25,756 bases of DNA from a virus, in the IMG/VR virus record IMGVR_UViG_3300037189_007938, positions 1-25,756 of that record. One strand, given 5' to 3'. A program made the translations under genes and the position numbers. A model generated the notes under the pieces. That model was given only the letters and a program-made list of their open reading frames with translations. It was not told where the DNA came from and did no database searches. Position 1 is the first letter of the stretch; the number at the start of each line of letters is the position of its first letter. This document shows positions 23,693 to 25,756 of this stretch, piece by piece.

Positions 23693-24991
23693 ATGGCAAC
23701 AAACAAACTAATGGAAGCAGCGGCAGAAATTCTTGCATCAAGCAAGTCTTCAGCTCCTGGTATGCCAATGCCTAAGTTACAGCACGACACTCCAGGTAAC
23801 TCTGGAACACCTGAAGACTTGGGCGGTCCAACACCACAAAACAACAAAGCAACTGATGATTCCAACAAGGTGTCAAACAAAGCTAGTGCTAAGAGTGCTT
23901 CTGCACCTACCACTAAGCCTTCCGATGCATCACCAGACACTCAGAACCGTGTTGGTAAAAACAGTATGCATGAAGAAGAAGATCGTGAAGATGAAGATCA
24001 AGATCAACTTGATGAAGTTTCTATGAAATTGGCAAGCAAAGTTTATAGAACAAGATTGGATAATGCTGAAGCACATGATAAGGGTGGTCGTTCTGGTGCC
24101 GATAAACAATATACAAAAAGTGGTGAACATAAAGCCGGTATATCACAAAAAGCAATTGCTAAAAAACCGGGCGGTGAAACAAGATTGAATAGAATTCATA
24201 GTGTACATTATAATGATGTTCAATATGAAGATGATTCATTGGTTGAAGAACTCAGAAATCAAATGCATGATGATATGCAAGCATTGTTTTCTGATGATGA
24301 AACAATCTCTGAAGATTTCAAAATTAAAGCTGCAACTATTTTTGAAGCGCGTGTCTTTGACCGTGTTGCTCAAATCCAAGAACAGATTGAAGAAGAATAT
24401 GCTGGTCAGTTAGTTGAAGCTGTTGAAGTAATCAAAGCAGAACTAACAGAAAAAGTTGATGACTACCTCAACTATGTTGTTGAGCAGTGGATGGATGATA
24501 ATGAAATCGCGGTTGAAAGCGGTCTCCGTTCTGAAATCACAGAAGACTTTATCGCAGGCTTGCGTAATCTGTTTGCTGAAAACTACATTAATGTTCCAGA
24601 AGACAAAGTTGACCTCGTAGAAGAACTTGCTTCTAAGGTTGAAGAACTGGAAGAAAAATTAAACGAAGAAATTGAAACTAACATTCAGTATAAGAAACAA
24701 CTTACTGAAGCAGTTAAAGTACAACTAGTAAATGAAGTTTGCGAAGGTCTCACAGCAACTCAAGTTGAAAAGATCAAATCACTCGCAGAGAGTGTTGAAT
24801 TCTCCACAGAGGAAGAGTTCGTAGAGAAACTTGAAACAATTCGTGAGAATTACTTTCCATCAGGCATGAAAAAAGCCAATGCAGCACAACTTCACGAAAC
24901 AGTTGATGACACAGATGGTAACGATAAGAAGGTCTCTTCAGATCCTTATGTTGCATCAGTCATGCAAGCAATTTCTAAAACAAAAATCTAA
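23693..24991 (+). CDS. gp22: Prohead scaffold (core) protein gp22
   Basis: Major internal scaffold around which gp23 assembles and which gp21 later degrades. It is 432 residues, much longer than T4 gp22 (269). Residues 1-105 are low-complexity, Ser/Pro/Ala-rich and then acidic (HEEEDREDEDQDQLDE). Residues ~110-168 form an unusual basic segment (YRTRLDNAEAHDKGG, KAGISQKAIAKKPGG). Residues ~180-405 are typical gp22: helical and acidic, with LVEELRNQMHDDMQALFSDD, VDLVEELASKVEELEEKLNE coiled coil and the NYFPSG element near 387. It ends DPYVASVMQAISKTKI, the classic gp22 tail. Many Leu-x-Glu sites are available to the protease. Confidence 0.93.
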   Translation: MATNKLMEAAAEILASSKSSAPGMPMPKLQHDTPGNSGTPEDLGGPTPQNNKATDDSNKVSNKASAKSASAPTTKPSDASPDTQNRVGKNSMHEEEDREDEDQDQLDEVSMKLASKVYRTRLDNAEAHDKGGRSGADKQYTKSGEHKAGISQKAIAKKPGGETRLNRIHSVHYNDVQYEDDSLVEELRNQMHDDMQALFSDDETISEDFKIKAATIFEARVFDRVAQIQEQIEEEYAGQLVEAVEVIKAELTEKVDDYLNYVVEQWMDDNEIAVESGLRSEITEDFIAGLRNLFAENYINVPEDKVDLVEELASKVEELEEKLNEEIETNIQYKKQLTEAVKVQLVNEVCEGLTATQVEKIKSLAESVEFSTEEEFVEKLETIRENYFPSGMKKANAAQLHETVDDTDGNDKKVSSDPYVASVMQAISKTKI

Positions 24992-25014
24992 TAATAAACT
25001 AAGGAGATACAAAG

Positions 25015-25756
25015 ATGTATTTGTCTGAAAATCTACAAAACAAATGGGAAGGCGTCCTGGACCACCCAGACCTCCCAAAAATTGCTGATCCATACCGTAA
25101 AGCGGTTACAGCAGTTATCCTGGAAAACCAGGCTACAGAAATGATCAAAGAATCTGGTATGCTGCAAGAAACAGGTTCACCAACAAACTTTGCTGGTACA
25201 GGCGGTTTTGGTGGTGGTGCTGCTGCTGCAGGCCCAGTTGCTGGTTTTGATCCAATTCTTATCAGCTTAGTTCGTCGTTCACTTCCTAACTTGATTGCAT
25301 ACGATGTTTGCGGCGTTCAGCCAATGACAGGTCCTACAGGCCTTATCTTTGCAATGCGTACACGTTACGCTGGTCAAAACGGTACAGAAGCATTCTACAA
25401 CGAAGCTAACACAGCATTCTCTGGTGCTAACGGCGCAATCGTTGCATCTTCAATGACAATCGCTGGTAACACAACAGATTATCTGTTTACTGGTAACGCT
25501 GCTCCTACAGGCGCAATGACTACTGGTTCTGCTGAAGCATTGGGCGACGGCGCTGCTGGTAATACATTCCAAGAAATGGCATTCTCAATTGAGAAAGTTA
25601 CTGTTACAGCACGTACACGTGCATTGAAAGCAGAATACTCAATGGAACTTGCACAAGACTTGAAAGCAGTTCATGGTCTTGACGCAGAAACAGAATTGGC
25701 TAACATTCTGTCCGCAGAAATTCTTGCTGAAATCAACCGTGAAGTTATCCGTACAA
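25015..25756 (+). CDS. gp23: Major capsid protein gp23 (5' part, cut by window end)
   Basis: First 247 codons of the main capsid protein. AAGGAG at 25001-25006 precedes the ATG. MYLSENLQNKWEGVLDHPDL and KIADPYRKAVTAVILENQ match the cleaved propeptide, and LVRRSLPNLIAYDVCGVQPM with PTGLIFAMRTRY is the gp23 signature. Leu50-Gln51-Glu52 followed by Thr53 fits the gp21 cleavage rule (Leu or Ile, any residue, Glu). It aligns in position with the cleavage site of T4 gp23 (after Glu65 in FLTE). A Gly/Ala-rich stretch follows, as in aquatic T4-likes. The gene continues beyond 25756. Confidence 0.97.
   Translation, partial: MYLSENLQNKWEGVLDHPDLPKIADPYRKAVTAVILENQATEMIKESGMLQETGSPTNFAGTGGFGGGAAAAGPVAGFDPILISLVRRSLPNLIAYDVCGVQPMTGPTGLIFAMRTRYAGQNGTEAFYNEANTAFSGANGAIVASSMTIAGNTTDYLFTGNAAPTGAMTTGSAEALGDGAAGNTFQEMAFSIEKVTVTARTRALKAEYSMELAQDLKAVHGLDAETELANILSAEILAEINREVIRT

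Overview
The window is a stretch of the late (virion) gene module of a T4-like contractile-tailed phage. The evidence is a gene order that matches T4: neck gp13 and gp14, tail completion gp15, terminase gp16 and gp17, sheath gp18, tube gp19, portal gp20, prohead core gp67 and a gp68-like protein, protease gp21, scaffold gp22 and major capsid gp23. All genes lie on the + strand. They are packed tightly, often as TAATG stop/start overlaps, and have clear Shine-Dalgarno sites and moderate to low GC. The proteins look more like those of T4-like phages of aquatic bacteria than like T4 itself. Examples are the long repetitive fibre, the C-terminal beta-domains on gp14 and gp15, and a typical tail-appendage companion protein ending in NTPEPAD. 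The host cannot be named from this sequence. Nothing suggests integration, and there are no integrase, tRNA, rRNA, CRISPR or insertion-sequence signals. Both window ends cut through genes.

Layout. (1) 1-5504 is an adhesin/tail-appendage cluster. It holds the 3' end of a large beta-rich appendage protein, a 54-residue companion, two small fibre-tip-like proteins, a 799-residue LamG + SPRY-like + triple-repeat adhesin, a tail-assembly-chaperone-like protein and a 251-residue structural protein, and closes with a strong intrinsic terminator at 5528-5551. Base composition shifts sharply inside this cluster, which suggests module exchange. (2) 5605-11897 has two small structural proteins and a 1895-residue fibre built mostly from seven-residue repeats, sitting where T4 keeps the whisker gene wac, just upstream of gene 13. 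(3) 11917-17259 encodes neck, tail completion and the DNA packaging motor, with a Dps-type ferritin gene inserted between the small and large terminase genes. (4) 17316-21328 encodes sheath, tube and portal, with an intrinsic terminator between tube and portal. (5) 21340-25756 encodes the prohead core, protease, scaffold and the first 247 codons of the capsid protein.

How it works together. gp22, gp67 and the gp68-like protein would form the scaffold on the gp20 portal. gp23 assembles over it and gp21 then digests the core and trims gp23. gp16 and gp17 pump DNA through gp20, and gp13 and gp14 close the neck. gp15 caps the gp18/gp19 tail, and the fibres and adhesins bind the host. T4-type late promoter candidates (TATAAATA and the variants CATAAATA, AATAAATA and ACTAAATA) recur at gene boundaries.

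The most unusual items are the Dps gene inside the terminase operon, which has a glycine at a normally acidic ferroxidase position; the extra beta-domains inserted or appended in three consecutive neck/tail-completion proteins; and the giant fibre whose repeat spacings are all whole heptads.
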